A stretch of 64,000 nucleotides of DNA, taken from positions 248,001-312,000 of the forward strand of contig NZ_WTYQ01000003.1 of assembly GCF_009828105.1 (NCBI RefSeq), read 5' to 3'. Both the position numbers and the translations under genes were made by a program. Shown in pieces: positions 29,469 to 38,509 of the stretch (position 1 is its first letter; each line of letters opens with the position of its first letter). Origin of the DNA: Altericroceibacterium indicum. Lineage in GTDB: Bacteria; Pseudomonadota; Alphaproteobacteria; Sphingomonadales; Sphingomonadaceae. Below the pieces are notes generated by a model. That model saw only the letters and a list, made by a program, of their open reading frames with translations. It did no database searches and had not been told where the DNA came from.

Positions 29469-30677
29469 TCAGTTTGACGCTTTACTTAGCAATGCATCGT
29501 AAACGTCCTGATAACGGTTGACGTTCCGTGCCCAATCGTGATTGCGTTCAACATGCTTGCGCGCTTGCTCAATGAAAGTGGGCCATTTGTCTTTGCGGTC
29601 AATCAAGCTCACCAGCGCTGCGCCACATGCCTCTGGATTGTCCGGCGCAAAAAGAACGCCCGTTTCACCATCATTGATCAATTCCCTGTGGCCGCCGACA
29701 TCAGATGCAGCAACCAGCTTTCCCTGCGCCATGGCTTCCAGCGGCTTCAAAGGCGTGACCAGATCGGTCAGCCGGCTCTTTTTGCGGGGGTAAGCCATGA
29801 TATCGCAGAGCGAATAATACCGTTCCACCTGATCATGGGGCACCCGCCCGGTGAAGCAGATCGCATCAGCCGCAGGCGAATTTTCCGCCTGAAACTTCAA
29901 ACTACCTGCCATCGGCCCACCACCGACCATCAGCAGGCGCGCATCGGGATAGCGCGCTGTCAGATATGGCATGGCGTTAATCAGATCATCCAGCCCTTCA
30001 TAATCATAGAAGCTACCTATGAAGCCAATCACAGGGCCATCATTCAAACCCAGTTCCTGGGCCAGCGCACTATCGCGTGGCGGCGCTGTCCCGAAAAGGG
30101 TCAGATCGACACCATTGGGCATGATCGTGATTCGCTCCGCCGGACAATGGCGTTCCAGCAGGTCATCACGCAAACCTGCACAGATAGTCACAATCGCATC
30201 GGCTGAACGAATCACGTGATTCTCCAGCGCTCTGGTCAGGCGATATTTAAGTGAATTGGCCCGCACACTACCGTTGCCAACAGCGGCATCTTCCCAAAAA
30301 GCGCGAATCTCATAGACCATCGGAATGCCATGACGCCGGGCCACTCTGGCAGCGGCAGCCCCACACAGCGCAGGTGAATGGGCATGGATGATATCCGGTT
30401 TCCAATCACCGACCAATTGCTCAATCCTTTGCGCAAAAGCACCGATTTCTCGCCATTCTGCAAAGCCGGAAGGCCCCGAGGGCTTACCAGGTGTACGGTG
30501 GAAGCGCAGGCCATCAACCTCCTCCACCAGAGGGCCATCCTGCACATGGCGCTGCCCGGTGACACCGCAAACCTCATAGCCCAGCGCCTGCTGCGCTTTC
30601 AAAATAGCGCGCGTGCGAAAGGTATAGCCGCTCTGTAATGGGAGCGAGTGATCGAGAACATGTAATATCCGGGTCAT
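29469..30677 (-). CDS. Glycosyltransferase, exosortase A-associated (GT4 type)
   Basis: A 402-residue GT-B fold enzyme. The N-terminus (ILHVLDHSLPLQSGYTFRTR) matches the characteristic opening of the PEP-CTERM/exosortase A-associated glycosyltransferase family (Daro_2409 type). The C-terminal Rossmann half has GFIGSFYDYEGLDDLINA and the GT4 E-x7-E region in PLKPLEAMAQGKLVAASDVGG. It is cytosolic or membrane-peripheral and probably adds a sugar to an exopolysaccharide or protein-linked glycan. I chose the ATG at 30677; the upstream extension is atypical. It is divergent from an O-glycosylation-ligase-like gene of the same system. Confidence 0.85.
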   Translation of the reverse strand: MTRILHVLDHSLPLQSGYTFRTRAILKAQQALGYEVCGVTGQRHVQDGPLVEEVDGLRFHRTPGKPSGPSGFAEWREIGAFAQRIEQLVGDWKPDIIHAHSPALCGAAAARVARRHGIPMVYEIRAFWEDAAVGNGSVRANSLKYRLTRALENHVIRSADAIVTICAGLRDDLLERHCPAERITIMPNGVDLTLFGTAPPRDSALAQELGLNDGPVIGFIGSFYDYEGLDDLINAMPYLTARYPDARLLMVGGGPMAGSLKFQAENSPAADAICFTGRVPHDQVERYYSLCDIMAYPRKKSRLTDLVTPLKPLEAMAQGKLVAASDVGGHRELINDGETGVLFAPDNPEACGAALVSLIDRKDKWPTFIEQARKHVERNHDWARNVNRYQDVYDALLSKASN

Positions 30678-30772
30678 TGCTCTATAGCTCTGCCTCAAGA
30701 AACTTAACGAGGTATCAACCAACGCTCTCTAGCGCATATTATTAACATGGTTTCTTCCACGGGAATGAATTC

Positions 30773-30940
30773 TTGGTCGATTATTTTGCCATTGGCCTTT
30801 CGCATGGCCTTATAGCACTCGCCATCTGGCGATTGCTGATGCGTGACGACCTCGACCAGGACACAGATTCAGGCGATTCTTTGCGCGAGCGCCCCTGGCT
30901 GAAAAAGACACCCACTGCCGAGAGAGAGAAGGATGCTTGA
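30773..30940 (+). CDS. Small protein (55 residues) upstream of the EPS ligase
   Basis: An open frame from a TTG at 30773 (GGGAA about 10 nt upstream) to a TGA at 30938-30940, overlapping the next ATG (30933) by 8 nt. The product begins VDYFAIGLSHGLIALAIW, a single membrane-helix-like stretch, then RLLMRDDLDQDTD and a basic tail ending KTPTAEREKDA. The hydrophobic-to-charged layout and stop/start overlap look like a real, coupled small gene. It is too short and has too weak a start for routine calling. The function is unknown; its position points to the exosortase-A-associated polysaccharide system. Confidence 0.5.
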   Translation: MVDYFAIGLSHGLIALAIWRLLMRDDLDQDTDSGDSLRERPWLKKTPTAEREKDA

Positions 30941-32321
30941 CCTTGCCCTCCTGGGGTTTGTCGCCTTGTTTCTTCTTGCAGGGTTGAAGCGCCCCTTCAT
31001 CTGGGTGCTTGCCTATATTTATATCGATATCGTCATACCGCAGAAAATTGGCTGGTCATTGATCAGCTCGATCCCCTTGTCGCTCATTTCATTTGTGGCC
31101 GCATTTGGTGGGTGGCTGTTGCTGGACTCCAAAAAGGGCAGCAGCTTCACCCTCCGTCAGGGCATCATCGGCTTCCTGTTGTTATATTGCGCGATGACCA
31201 CGCTCACCGCCGCTTATCCCGAGGCGGCAATGACCAAATGGTCCTGGGTGTGGAAGGCACTGCTCTTCGCGCTGTTTCTGCCGCTGGCTCTGCGTACCAG
31301 GCTGCGATTGGAAGCAACCGTGCTGATATATGTCCTGTCGCTGGCCGCGATCCTCATCGATGGCGGTATCAAAACGCTGGGCAGTGGCGGCGGTTATGGT
31401 GAATTGGCACTATTGGTGAAGGAAAATTCGGGCATTTATGAAAGCTCGATCATCTCCTGTGCTGCGATCACTGTGATTCCATTGATCTTGTGGCTCACTA
31501 AACATGGCACAATCTTCAAACCTGATAAGCGAGTGCGCCTTTTTGCCGCCGGACTGATATTTGCAGCCCTGCTGATCCCGGTTGGAACACAGGCCCGGAC
31601 TGGCCTTTTGTGTATTGCAATGCTGGGCGCCCTCCTGCTGCGTTCTGTCCGCCACCGTTTTCTGTTTATCGGGCTTGCCGCCATTGGCGTGCTGGTAGCG
31701 ATCCCCTTGTTACCAGATAGCTACACATCGCGGATGGATACGATCGCCGATCATGATTCAGATGAATCGGCCTCCACCCGTATCGCTGTATGGAACTGGA
31801 CAATTGATTATGCCAAACAGCACCCTCTGGGTGGCGGTTTTGACTCCTATCTCGCCAACAGCTTCACCTATCAGACCCGCTCTGTGCGCGATGTGGGCGG
31901 CACCACGGAAGTTGTTTATGACACCGTCACGGACAAAGGCCGCGCGTTTCATTCATCCTATTTCGAAATGCTGGGTGAGCAAGGCTGGCCGGGGCTGATC
32001 ATCTGGCTATGGCTGCACCTGCTCGGCATCTGGCAAATGGAGAAATTGCGCTGGCTGTTTGGCAAACGCGAAGGTGGCAAAGAGAGTTGGCAATGGGGCC
32101 TTGCCACCAGTTTGCAGCAATCGCAGATCATCTATCTGGTGGGCGCAGCCTTTGTCGGCATTGCCTATCAGCCCTTTGCCTACACCATTATCGGCCTGCA
32201 ATGCGCCCTCTGGGCCTATGTGAAGCGGGTGGATAAAGAAAGCGTGGACGCGCCTCAGCCATCCTATGCGCGCCACCTCAAGCAAAAGCCGGTGGCACGG
32301 CATCCCTCCACCGGCTCCTGA
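30933..32321 (+). CDS. O-glycosylation ligase-like protein, exosortase A system-associated
   Basis: A 462-residue polytopic membrane protein with about 10-12 helices. The N-terminal part (MLDLALLGFVALFLLAGLKRP, YIYIDIVIPQKIGWSLI) matches the DUF5935-type domain of exosortase-A-associated putative O-glycosylation ligases. A Wzy_C/O-antigen-ligase-like periplasmic loop follows, with QARTGLLCI, GGGFDSYLANSF and HSSYFEMLGEQGWPGL, the conserved His of the ligase superfamily. It probably transfers or polymerises a glycan on the periplasmic face. No exosortase (xrtA) or PEP-CTERM protein is in this window, so this is part of a split system. Confidence 0.85.
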   Translation: MLDLALLGFVALFLLAGLKRPFIWVLAYIYIDIVIPQKIGWSLISSIPLSLISFVAAFGGWLLLDSKKGSSFTLRQGIIGFLLLYCAMTTLTAAYPEAAMTKWSWVWKALLFALFLPLALRTRLRLEATVLIYVLSLAAILIDGGIKTLGSGGGYGELALLVKENSGIYESSIISCAAITVIPLILWLTKHGTIFKPDKRVRLFAAGLIFAALLIPVGTQARTGLLCIAMLGALLLRSVRHRFLFIGLAAIGVLVAIPLLPDSYTSRMDTIADHDSDESASTRIAVWNWTIDYAKQHPLGGGFDSYLANSFTYQTRSVRDVGGTTEVVYDTVTDKGRAFHSSYFEMLGEQGWPGLIIWLWLHLLGIWQMEKLRWLFGKREGGKESWQWGLATSLQQSQIIYLVGAAFVGIAYQPFAYTIIGLQCALWAYVKRVDKESVDAPQPSYARHLKQKPVARHPSTGS

Positions 32322-32355
32322 ATACTGACGCAGTCAAAGCACGGCGACAACCGCG

Positions 32356-33588
32356 TTATTTTACCTTACCCGGATTGGCGGAGATCCATTCTTCCACCAC
32401 CGGGGCAATGCGGCCGCGCCATTTGCTGCCGTTAAAAATACCATAATGGCCAACGTCCCGGGCAAGATGATACTTCTTCATCCGCACTGGTAGATTCACT
32501 GCCAGATCCAGCGCAGCTCGTGTTTGACCAATGCCGGAAATATCGTCTCGCTCGCCTTCAATCGCCAGCAAGGCTGTATCGCGAATATCTGCCAGATTGA
32601 TGAGCTTGCCGTGATGTTCCAGTTCCCCCTTGGGCAAGGAATGGCGCTGGAAGACATGGTCGATCGTCTGGAGATAGAATTCTGCCGTCATGTCGCAGAC
32701 CGAGAGATATTCATCATAGAATTTCTTGGTCGCGTCCGCGCTCTCCTGATCGCCCACGGTGAGATATTTAAACATCTCATAATGGCTCATCATATGGCTC
32801 TGGAGGTTCATGGAAATGAACCCGGCGAGCTGGAGAAAGCCCGGATAGACCTTGCGGCCGGCACCTTTATGATTGAACGGGACCGATGCGATCACATTGT
32901 TGCGGAACCAACTCAAAGGCCGGTCCATCGCCAGATCGTTCACCGATGTCGGGCTTGCGCGTGTATCGATTGGCCCGCCCATCATGGTGAGCGTGGCAGG
33001 GCGGTTCGGGTTCTTATCTGCCCCCATAATCGCCGCCGCCGCCAATGCAGGCACGGCTGGCTGGCACACTGCAAGGACATGCGTGTTCTTGCCGATAAAC
33101 CCAAGGAATTCGATCAGATAATCGATATAATCGTCGAGGTCGAATTGCCCTGCACTGAGCGGCACGTCCTTGGCATCGGCCCAATCGGTGATCCACACCT
33201 CATAATTTTGCACCATACGCGCCACAGTGCCCCGCAAAAGCGTGGCATAATGGCCGCTCATCGGTGCCACTATCAGCAGATGAGCTGCATTTTTCGGCAG
33301 CCCTTCTCGTTTGAAATGAATCAAACCGCCAAACGGCTTTTCGAGCACGACTGTCTCGTGAACCGGATAGGATTTTCCATCCAGTTCGACATCGGGAAGA
33401 TCAAACGAAGGCTTGCCGCGCGCTTCATACAGATGAGCAAAGACCTGAAGCGCGCTGGCCACCACCGGCCCGCCCCCAAAATACCCGATTGGCAAGGCAG
33501 GATTGTTGAGAAGCTCCGCCCCGATAGAGGCCCAATTGCTCGCGCTGGAAAGAAGCGAGCGCTGAAGTTCATATGCCTGATACAGCAT
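32356..33588 (-). CDS. phaZ: Intracellular polyhydroxyalkanoate depolymerase
   Basis: A 410-residue alpha/beta-hydrolase of the short-chain-length intracellular PHA depolymerase family, which mobilises stored polyhydroxybutyrate. The N-terminus (MLYQAYELQRSLLSSA) is typical. The nucleophile elbow is VCQPAVPAL, with Cys (near residue 180) in place of the usual Ser, as in known i-PhaZ enzymes. The acid/base residues are likely in EGERDDISG and DVGHYGIFNG. There is no signal peptide, so it is cytosolic and granule-bound. No phaC or phasin gene is adjacent. It is divergent from an ABC exporter. Confidence 0.9.
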   Translation of the reverse strand: MLYQAYELQRSLLSSASNWASIGAELLNNPALPIGYFGGGPVVASALQVFAHLYEARGKPSFDLPDVELDGKSYPVHETVVLEKPFGGLIHFKREGLPKNAAHLLIVAPMSGHYATLLRGTVARMVQNYEVWITDWADAKDVPLSAGQFDLDDYIDYLIEFLGFIGKNTHVLAVCQPAVPALAAAAIMGADKNPNRPATLTMMGGPIDTRASPTSVNDLAMDRPLSWFRNNVIASVPFNHKGAGRKVYPGFLQLAGFISMNLQSHMMSHYEMFKYLTVGDQESADATKKFYDEYLSVCDMTAEFYLQTIDHVFQRHSLPKGELEHHGKLINLADIRDTALLAIEGERDDISGIGQTRAALDLAVNLPVRMKKYHLARDVGHYGIFNGSKWRGRIAPVVEEWISANPGKVK

Positions 33589-33772
33589 GGTGTATCCCCT
33601 ATTAGCGCAACACCTGAACGGCAGCGCTGGATGGATTCGTGCGACTTGGCAGACGCTTACACCCTATGTTGCACTGCGGCAAAGCTCTTTCAAGAGGCAG
33701 GCCCTTCGGTTCCACTTTCGGACAGTGCCAAGAATGCTTCAAACTACGCCACGGATGGTCTATCGGCCATGC

Positions 33773-35557
33773 ATGGCTCGATCCCCCACGCGAACAGACG
33801 TACAGCCCGCCGATTCCATCGGCCCTCTCAAAATGATCTGGAACGCTGCGGCGCACTACCCAGGGCGAATGGCATTGGCGTGTATCGCCCTTACCGTCAC
33901 CGCTGCTGCTACTCTGGCTATCCCGGCAGCTTTCCAGCTTATCATTGATCGCGGTTTTGCCAGCGGCGGGGACATAGCGGGAATTGGCCGATGGTTCCGC
34001 TATCTGCTGATGATTGTCTTTATCCTGGCGATCGGCACGGCCTGCCGGTTTTACTCGGTCAGCTGGCTGGGTGAGCGGGTGGTGGCCGATATCCGGCTGG
34101 CCGTGCAGCGTAATCTGTTGCGCCTTTCCCCATCCTTCTTTGAAGAGAACAGCCCCAAGGAAATCTCTTCGCGGATGACAGCGGATACCGGGCAGATCGA
34201 ACATGTCGTGGGGACGACGATTTCGGTCGCTTTACGCAACCTTATTATGGTGGTCGGCGGCGTCGGTTATCTCCTCTATCTCGCGCCCGGCCTCACGGCG
34301 ATGCTGGTGATTGCGGTTCCCATTATCGTTTTGCCTCTGGTGTGGTTTGGTCGGCGCCTGCGGGTGATTTCGCGCCATAGCCAGGACCGTGTGGCCGATG
34401 TCGGGGCGATGGTATCGGAAGTTCTGGGGGCGATGAAGGTCGTTCAGGGCTTTAATCAGGAAGCGCGCGAACAATCCCGCTTTACCGAAGCCGTTGAAGC
34501 GACCTTTGACACCGCCCGCCGCCGGATTTTCCTGCGCGCTATCATGACAGGCATCCTGATTACCTTTATTTTTGGCTCTATCACGCTGCTATTGTGGCGA
34601 GGTGCCATGCAAGTGGCAGAAGGCACCCTCAGCGGGGGCACCATTGCTGCATTTGTCCTGACCGGCGTCATGGTGGCCGGTGCATTCGGTTCACTCACGG
34701 AAGTTTATGGCGATCTTTTGCGCGGAGCCGGTGCCGCCAGCCGCCTTGGCGAATTGCTACAGGAAAAGCCTGAAGTTGCCCCACCTGCCCGGCCACAGGC
34801 GCTGCCCGAACCACCGCGTGGCAGCATTGCCTTTCAGAATGTGACATTCCGTTATCCCACACGCCCGGAACAGGCCGCCATTTCCGATTTCAGCCTGACC
34901 GTTGAACCGGGAGAAACCGTGGCCATTGTCGGCCCTTCGGGGGCGGGCAAATCTACCATTTTCCAATTGGCCGAACGTTTCTATGATCCGCAGGCTGGCC
35001 GGGTGCGGATGGATGGCGTGCCGCTGACCAGTGCTGATCCTGCCGATATTCGCCGCCGTATCGCCTTTGTACCTCAAGATGGCGTGCTCTTTGCTGCCAA
35101 TGCGCGCGACAATTTGCGTTATGGCGAATGGAACGCTTCGGATGATGATATCTGGGCGGCAGCACGGGCGGCCAATGCTGAAAGCTTCTTGCGCGAATTG
35201 CCGCAAGGCCTCGACACATTCCTCGGCGAAGGTGGCGCTCGCCTGTCTGGTGGGCAACGCCAGCGGATTGCCATTGCCCGCGCACTGCTCCGCGATGCGC
35301 CGATCCTGCTCCTCGATGAAGCAACCAGCGCACTGGACGCCGAAAGCGAACGGCTGGTGCAGGAAGCGCTCGACCATTTGATGAAAGACCGCACCACACT
35401 CGTCATTGCACACCGCCTCGCCACGGTTCGCGCGGCAGATAGGATCGTGGTGATGGAAGCCGGCAGGATAGTTGAAGAAGGCAGCCATGGAGTATTGAGC
35501 GCCGCCGGCGGACTTTATGCCCATCTTGCCTCACTGCAATTTGATGGGGTAAATTGA
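33773..35557 (+). CDS. ABC exporter half-transporter (permease-ATPase fusion)
   Basis: About 594 residues. Six membrane helices (about residues 20-310, with the coupling region SPSFFEENSPKEISSRMTAD) precede a nucleotide-binding domain with Walker A GPSGAGKST, signature LSGGQRQRIAIARALL, Walker B ILLLDEATSALDAES and switch His in VIAHRLATV. It would act as a homodimer in the inner membrane. The family includes MsbA-like lipid and drug exporters; the substrate cannot be told. The start is uncertain: ATGs at 33737, 33755 and 33773 are in frame, and I chose 33773, giving the usual short cytosolic N-terminus. Confidence 0.88.
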   Translation: MARSPTRTDVQPADSIGPLKMIWNAAAHYPGRMALACIALTVTAAATLAIPAAFQLIIDRGFASGGDIAGIGRWFRYLLMIVFILAIGTACRFYSVSWLGERVVADIRLAVQRNLLRLSPSFFEENSPKEISSRMTADTGQIEHVVGTTISVALRNLIMVVGGVGYLLYLAPGLTAMLVIAVPIIVLPLVWFGRRLRVISRHSQDRVADVGAMVSEVLGAMKVVQGFNQEAREQSRFTEAVEATFDTARRRIFLRAIMTGILITFIFGSITLLLWRGAMQVAEGTLSGGTIAAFVLTGVMVAGAFGSLTEVYGDLLRGAGAASRLGELLQEKPEVAPPARPQALPEPPRGSIAFQNVTFRYPTRPEQAAISDFSLTVEPGETVAIVGPSGAGKSTIFQLAERFYDPQAGRVRMDGVPLTSADPADIRRRIAFVPQDGVLFAANARDNLRYGEWNASDDDIWAAARAANAESFLRELPQGLDTFLGEGGARLSGGQRQRIAIARALLRDAPILLLDEATSALDAESERLVQEALDHLMKDRTTLVIAHRLATVRAADRIVVMEAGRIVEEGSHGVLSAAGGLYAHLASLQFDGVN

Positions 35558-35806
35558 TTCACTAGCCTCGTCCTGACATCGCCATTCCCCGATAACATTC
35601 CCGATAAAATCCGCGCCACGGCCACTTGGCCCGCCGCCTGTCCGCAGCTGCGCACCTTATTGCGCGCAGGATGCGTGCGGAAACATGATTGTTCGACGCC
35701 TCTATTCGACGAATCGCCAATATGGACCGACGAATGTTTGCCGAAAGGTGGCTTAGTGGGATAGGTATAGAGCCATCTTACCGCAGAACCGGACTGCACT
35801 GCGGGA

Positions 35807-35820
35807 ACCTTTCGAAAGGT
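35807..35820 (+). promoter_or_regulatory. Palindrome covering the M13 peptidase ribosome site
   Basis: ACCTTTCGAAAGGT is a perfect 14-bp palindrome whose right half (GAAAGG) is the ribosome-binding site of the M13 peptidase gene, 5-9 nt before its ATG. As RNA it could form a 5-bp hairpin that partly masks the site, or as DNA serve as an operator. Either role is inference. Confidence 0.3.
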
Positions 35821-35825
35821 ACACT

Positions 35826-37970
35826 ATGATCAAGCACATCCTGACGGCCGGCGTTTCCGCTGCCGTACTGGCGCTCGCCACACCGGCCCTTGCACAAGAT
35901 ACAGCACCACAAGCTGACGCGGCAAAGGCTGAAACCATCCCCACCCCTGAAATGCATTTTGGCACATGGGGTTTTGATCCGGCCTCGCTCGACAAATCGG
36001 TCAAGCCGGGCAATGACTTCTTCGATTATGTGAATGGCAAATGGGTTCGCAACAACCCAATCCCGCCAGAATATACCCGTTTTGGTGCTTTCAACCTGCT
36101 GGGTGAAAAATCCACTGCCGATGTGAAAGCGGTTGTAGACGACCTCATCGCGTCCAACCCAGCCCCCGGCACGGATGAGCGCCGCATCGTTGACGCTTAT
36201 GAGGCTTACTTCAACACCGATGCAATCAATGCAGCCGGTCTTGCTCCAGCCTATCCTTATCTAACCGAAATCTTCAACGCCGCTGATCTCACGCAATTGG
36301 TCAAAGTGATGGACCAACCGGGTATCCCCGCGCTCATCACCAGCGGTGTAACGGTCGATTCCAAAGACCCGAATGCTTACATCGTCAGCATCGGCTTTGA
36401 CGGAATGGGCCTGCCTGATCGCGATTATTATCTGATCGACAGCGAACAGAACCGCACGATCCAGGCAGCCTATAAGAAATATCTCTCCTTCCTGCTGAAG
36501 CAGGCGGGATATTCCGATCCTGATAGTGCCGCCAATGCGGTTTATGAATTCGAACATAAGGTCGCGGCACTTGAGTGGGACCGCACGGCCCTGCGCAACC
36601 GCGACATCACCTATAACAAGCTGACCAAGGCTCAATTGCTGGCATTGGCTCCTTCCTTCCCAACTGAAGCACTGCTGGCCAATGCCGGTGTGGCCGATCA
36701 GGCCACATTCCTTGCGCCGCAATTGCCGCCCAGTGCCAGCGAAGTTAAAGAACTCGGCCTGACGGACGATCAGATGGCAGGCATTGGCGCTGGCCTTCCG
36801 GGCATGATGAAACTGGTGGCAAGCACGGATCTTGCAACGTTGAAAGCCTTCATGGCCGCGCAATTCCTGTCTTCTCATGCCAGTGTGCTGCCCAGCAACA
36901 TTGATGATGCGCGTTTTGATCTGTTCGGAAAGCTCCTCAACGGTCAGCAGGAACAGCGCCCACGCTGGAAGCGCGCCATCGCCGCTACAGAAGGTGAATT
37001 GGGTGAATTGCTCGGCAAGGCCTATGTCGCCCGCTATTTCCCGCCTGAAAGCAAGCAGGCGATGGATGATCTGGTCAGCAATTTGCGCAAGGCACTGGCA
37101 CAATCCATCGCTGAAAACACCTGGATGACACAGGCGACCAAGGTTGAAGCCGAAGCCAAGCTGGACGCTTTCACACCAAAGATCGGCTATCCTGACCATT
37201 TCAAGACCTATCAGGGTCTGGCGATTTCACCGACCAATCCGCTGGGCAACAGCATTTCTGCCGCCAAGTGGGAGCGTCAGGATGAATTGTCACGTCTTGG
37301 CAAGCCAGTAGACCGCAGCGAATGGTTCATGCTGCCCCAGACGGTGAACGCTTATTACAACCCGGTCATGAACGAAATCGTCTTCCCGGCAGCGATCCTT
37401 CAACCACCATTCTTCAATCCCAAGGCAGACCCTGCCGTGAATTATGGCGCTATCGGCGCGGTGATCGGGCATGAAATGGGCCATGGTTTTGACGATCAGG
37501 GCGCCAAATCGGATGGCACCGGTATGCTGCGCAATTGGTGGGCACCGGAAGATAAGGAAAAGTTCGAAAAGGCCACTCAGGCTCTGGCCGCCCAATATGA
37601 CAAGTTCTGCCCCTATGATGACGGCAAGACCTGCGTGAACGGCAATTTCACGCTGGGTGAAAACATTGGCGATCTTGGCGGTCTCAGCCTTGCCTATCGC
37701 GCCTATAAGATGTCGCTCGATGGCAAGGAAGCTCCGGTAATTGATGGCCTCACAGGCGATCAGCGCTTCTTCCTGGCCTGGGCGCAGGTCTGGCGTTCAA
37801 CCCAGCGCGAAGCGGCCGGCCGTCAGCGCCTTCTGGTCGATCCACATTCCCCTGAGAAATATCGGGTGAATGGTCCGGTTCGAAACATGGATGCCTGGTA
37901 TAAGGCCTTCAATGTGAAACCCGGCGATGCACTTTACCTCCCACCGGAAGATCGCATCAAGATCTGGTAA
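35826..37970 (+). CDS. M13 family zinc metallopeptidase (neprilysin/PepO-like), exported
   Basis: A 714-residue peptidase with a Sec signal peptide (MIKHILTAGVSAAVLALATP, cleaved after ALAQ). The M13 N-terminal domain (GFDPASLDKSVKPGNDFFDYVNG) precedes the catalytic domain with NAYYNP, the zinc site VIGHEMGHGFDDQGA, and the third ligand in ENIGDLGGLSLAYRAY. It is periplasmic or secreted and degrades small peptides. The length is standard. It is monocistronic with a terminator directly after. A palindrome overlaps its ribosome site. Confidence 0.94.
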   Translation: MIKHILTAGVSAAVLALATPALAQDTAPQADAAKAETIPTPEMHFGTWGFDPASLDKSVKPGNDFFDYVNGKWVRNNPIPPEYTRFGAFNLLGEKSTADVKAVVDDLIASNPAPGTDERRIVDAYEAYFNTDAINAAGLAPAYPYLTEIFNAADLTQLVKVMDQPGIPALITSGVTVDSKDPNAYIVSIGFDGMGLPDRDYYLIDSEQNRTIQAAYKKYLSFLLKQAGYSDPDSAANAVYEFEHKVAALEWDRTALRNRDITYNKLTKAQLLALAPSFPTEALLANAGVADQATFLAPQLPPSASEVKELGLTDDQMAGIGAGLPGMMKLVASTDLATLKAFMAAQFLSSHASVLPSNIDDARFDLFGKLLNGQQEQRPRWKRAIAATEGELGELLGKAYVARYFPPESKQAMDDLVSNLRKALAQSIAENTWMTQATKVEAEAKLDAFTPKIGYPDHFKTYQGLAISPTNPLGNSISAAKWERQDELSRLGKPVDRSEWFMLPQTVNAYYNPVMNEIVFPAAILQPPFFNPKADPAVNYGAIGAVIGHEMGHGFDDQGAKSDGTGMLRNWWAPEDKEKFEKATQALAAQYDKFCPYDDGKTCVNGNFTLGENIGDLGGLSLAYRAYKMSLDGKEAPVIDGLTGDQRFFLAWAQVWRSTQREAAGRQRLLVDPHSPEKYRVNGPVRNMDAWYKAFNVKPGDALYLPPEDRIKIW

Positions 37971-37978
37971 GCCCATTC

Positions 37979-38013
37979 AAGCCAGCCCTGCTATCGTGGT
38001 GGGGCTGGCTTTT
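37979..38013 (+). terminator. Terminator after M13 peptidase gene
   Basis: The stem AAGCCAGCCC (37979-37988) pairs with GGGCTGGCTT (38002-38011), followed by TTCCTT, nine bases after the stop codon. Confidence 0.8.
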
Positions 38014-38095
38014 CCTTATATTGATTCCAGCGCAGCCTCACCTCGTAGCACTCCCGAAATACGCCCATCCGTAAACTCACTTGGTCGTATTTCAT

Positions 38096-38120
38096 GGAAC
38101 AATCGAACACCTCAGCCTTT
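38096..38120 (+). promoter_or_regulatory. Candidate EcfG-type general stress promoter
   Basis: GGAAC (38096-38100), then 16 bases, then CTTT (38117-38120). The alphaproteobacterial EcfG consensus is GGAAC-N16/17-CGTT, so there is one mismatch in the -10 element. It is placed about 30 bases before the start of a YmgE/GlsB-family gene, a family commonly stress-induced. Confidence 0.35.
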
Positions 38121-38150
38121 TCATGAGATGAGTTGCTGAAGGATTGTTAC

Positions 38151-38420
38151 ATGGGTTTCGTCTTTATGGTCGTGATTGGCGCCATCCTAGGATGGCTCGC
38201 CTCGATCGTTGCCAGAGTCGAAACACTCAAGGGAATCCTTGTAAATGTGGGCACTGGCATAGCCGGAGCGCTGCTTACTGATTTCCTGATCAGCCCTTTA
38301 TTGAGCAATAACAGTATTTTTGGTGGAACCAATTCGGTGGCGACCTTGTTGTTGTCCCTGTTAGGATCGGTATTATTGCTTTTGGCGGTGAATTTTATCC
38401 GTAGTTACCAACTACGTTAA
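38151..38420 (+). CDS. GlsB/YeaQ/YmgE family stress-response membrane protein
   Basis: An 89-residue inner-membrane protein with three hydrophobic helices separated by short Gly-rich turns (FVFMVVIGAILGWLASIV, GTGIAGALLTDFLI, VATLLLSLLGSVLLLLAVN). This is the pattern of the transglycosylase-associated/YmgE family, whose molecular role is not settled. AAGGA lies 7 nt before the ATG at 38151; an in-frame ATG at 38133 is less well placed. A stress-type promoter may lie directly upstream. The next small lipoprotein gene starts 90 nt downstream and may be cotranscribed. Confidence 0.75.
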   Translation: MGFVFMVVIGAILGWLASIVARVETLKGILVNVGTGIAGALLTDFLISPLLSNNSIFGGTNSVATLLLSLLGSVLLLLAVNFIRSYQLR

Positions 38421-38509
38421 ACATCGTGAGGGAATATATCCTATTCCTAAATGATCCTATCCCGGGTAGTTATATCAAGATACTATCCAGTTTACTAAAG
38501 GGGAAAGTT

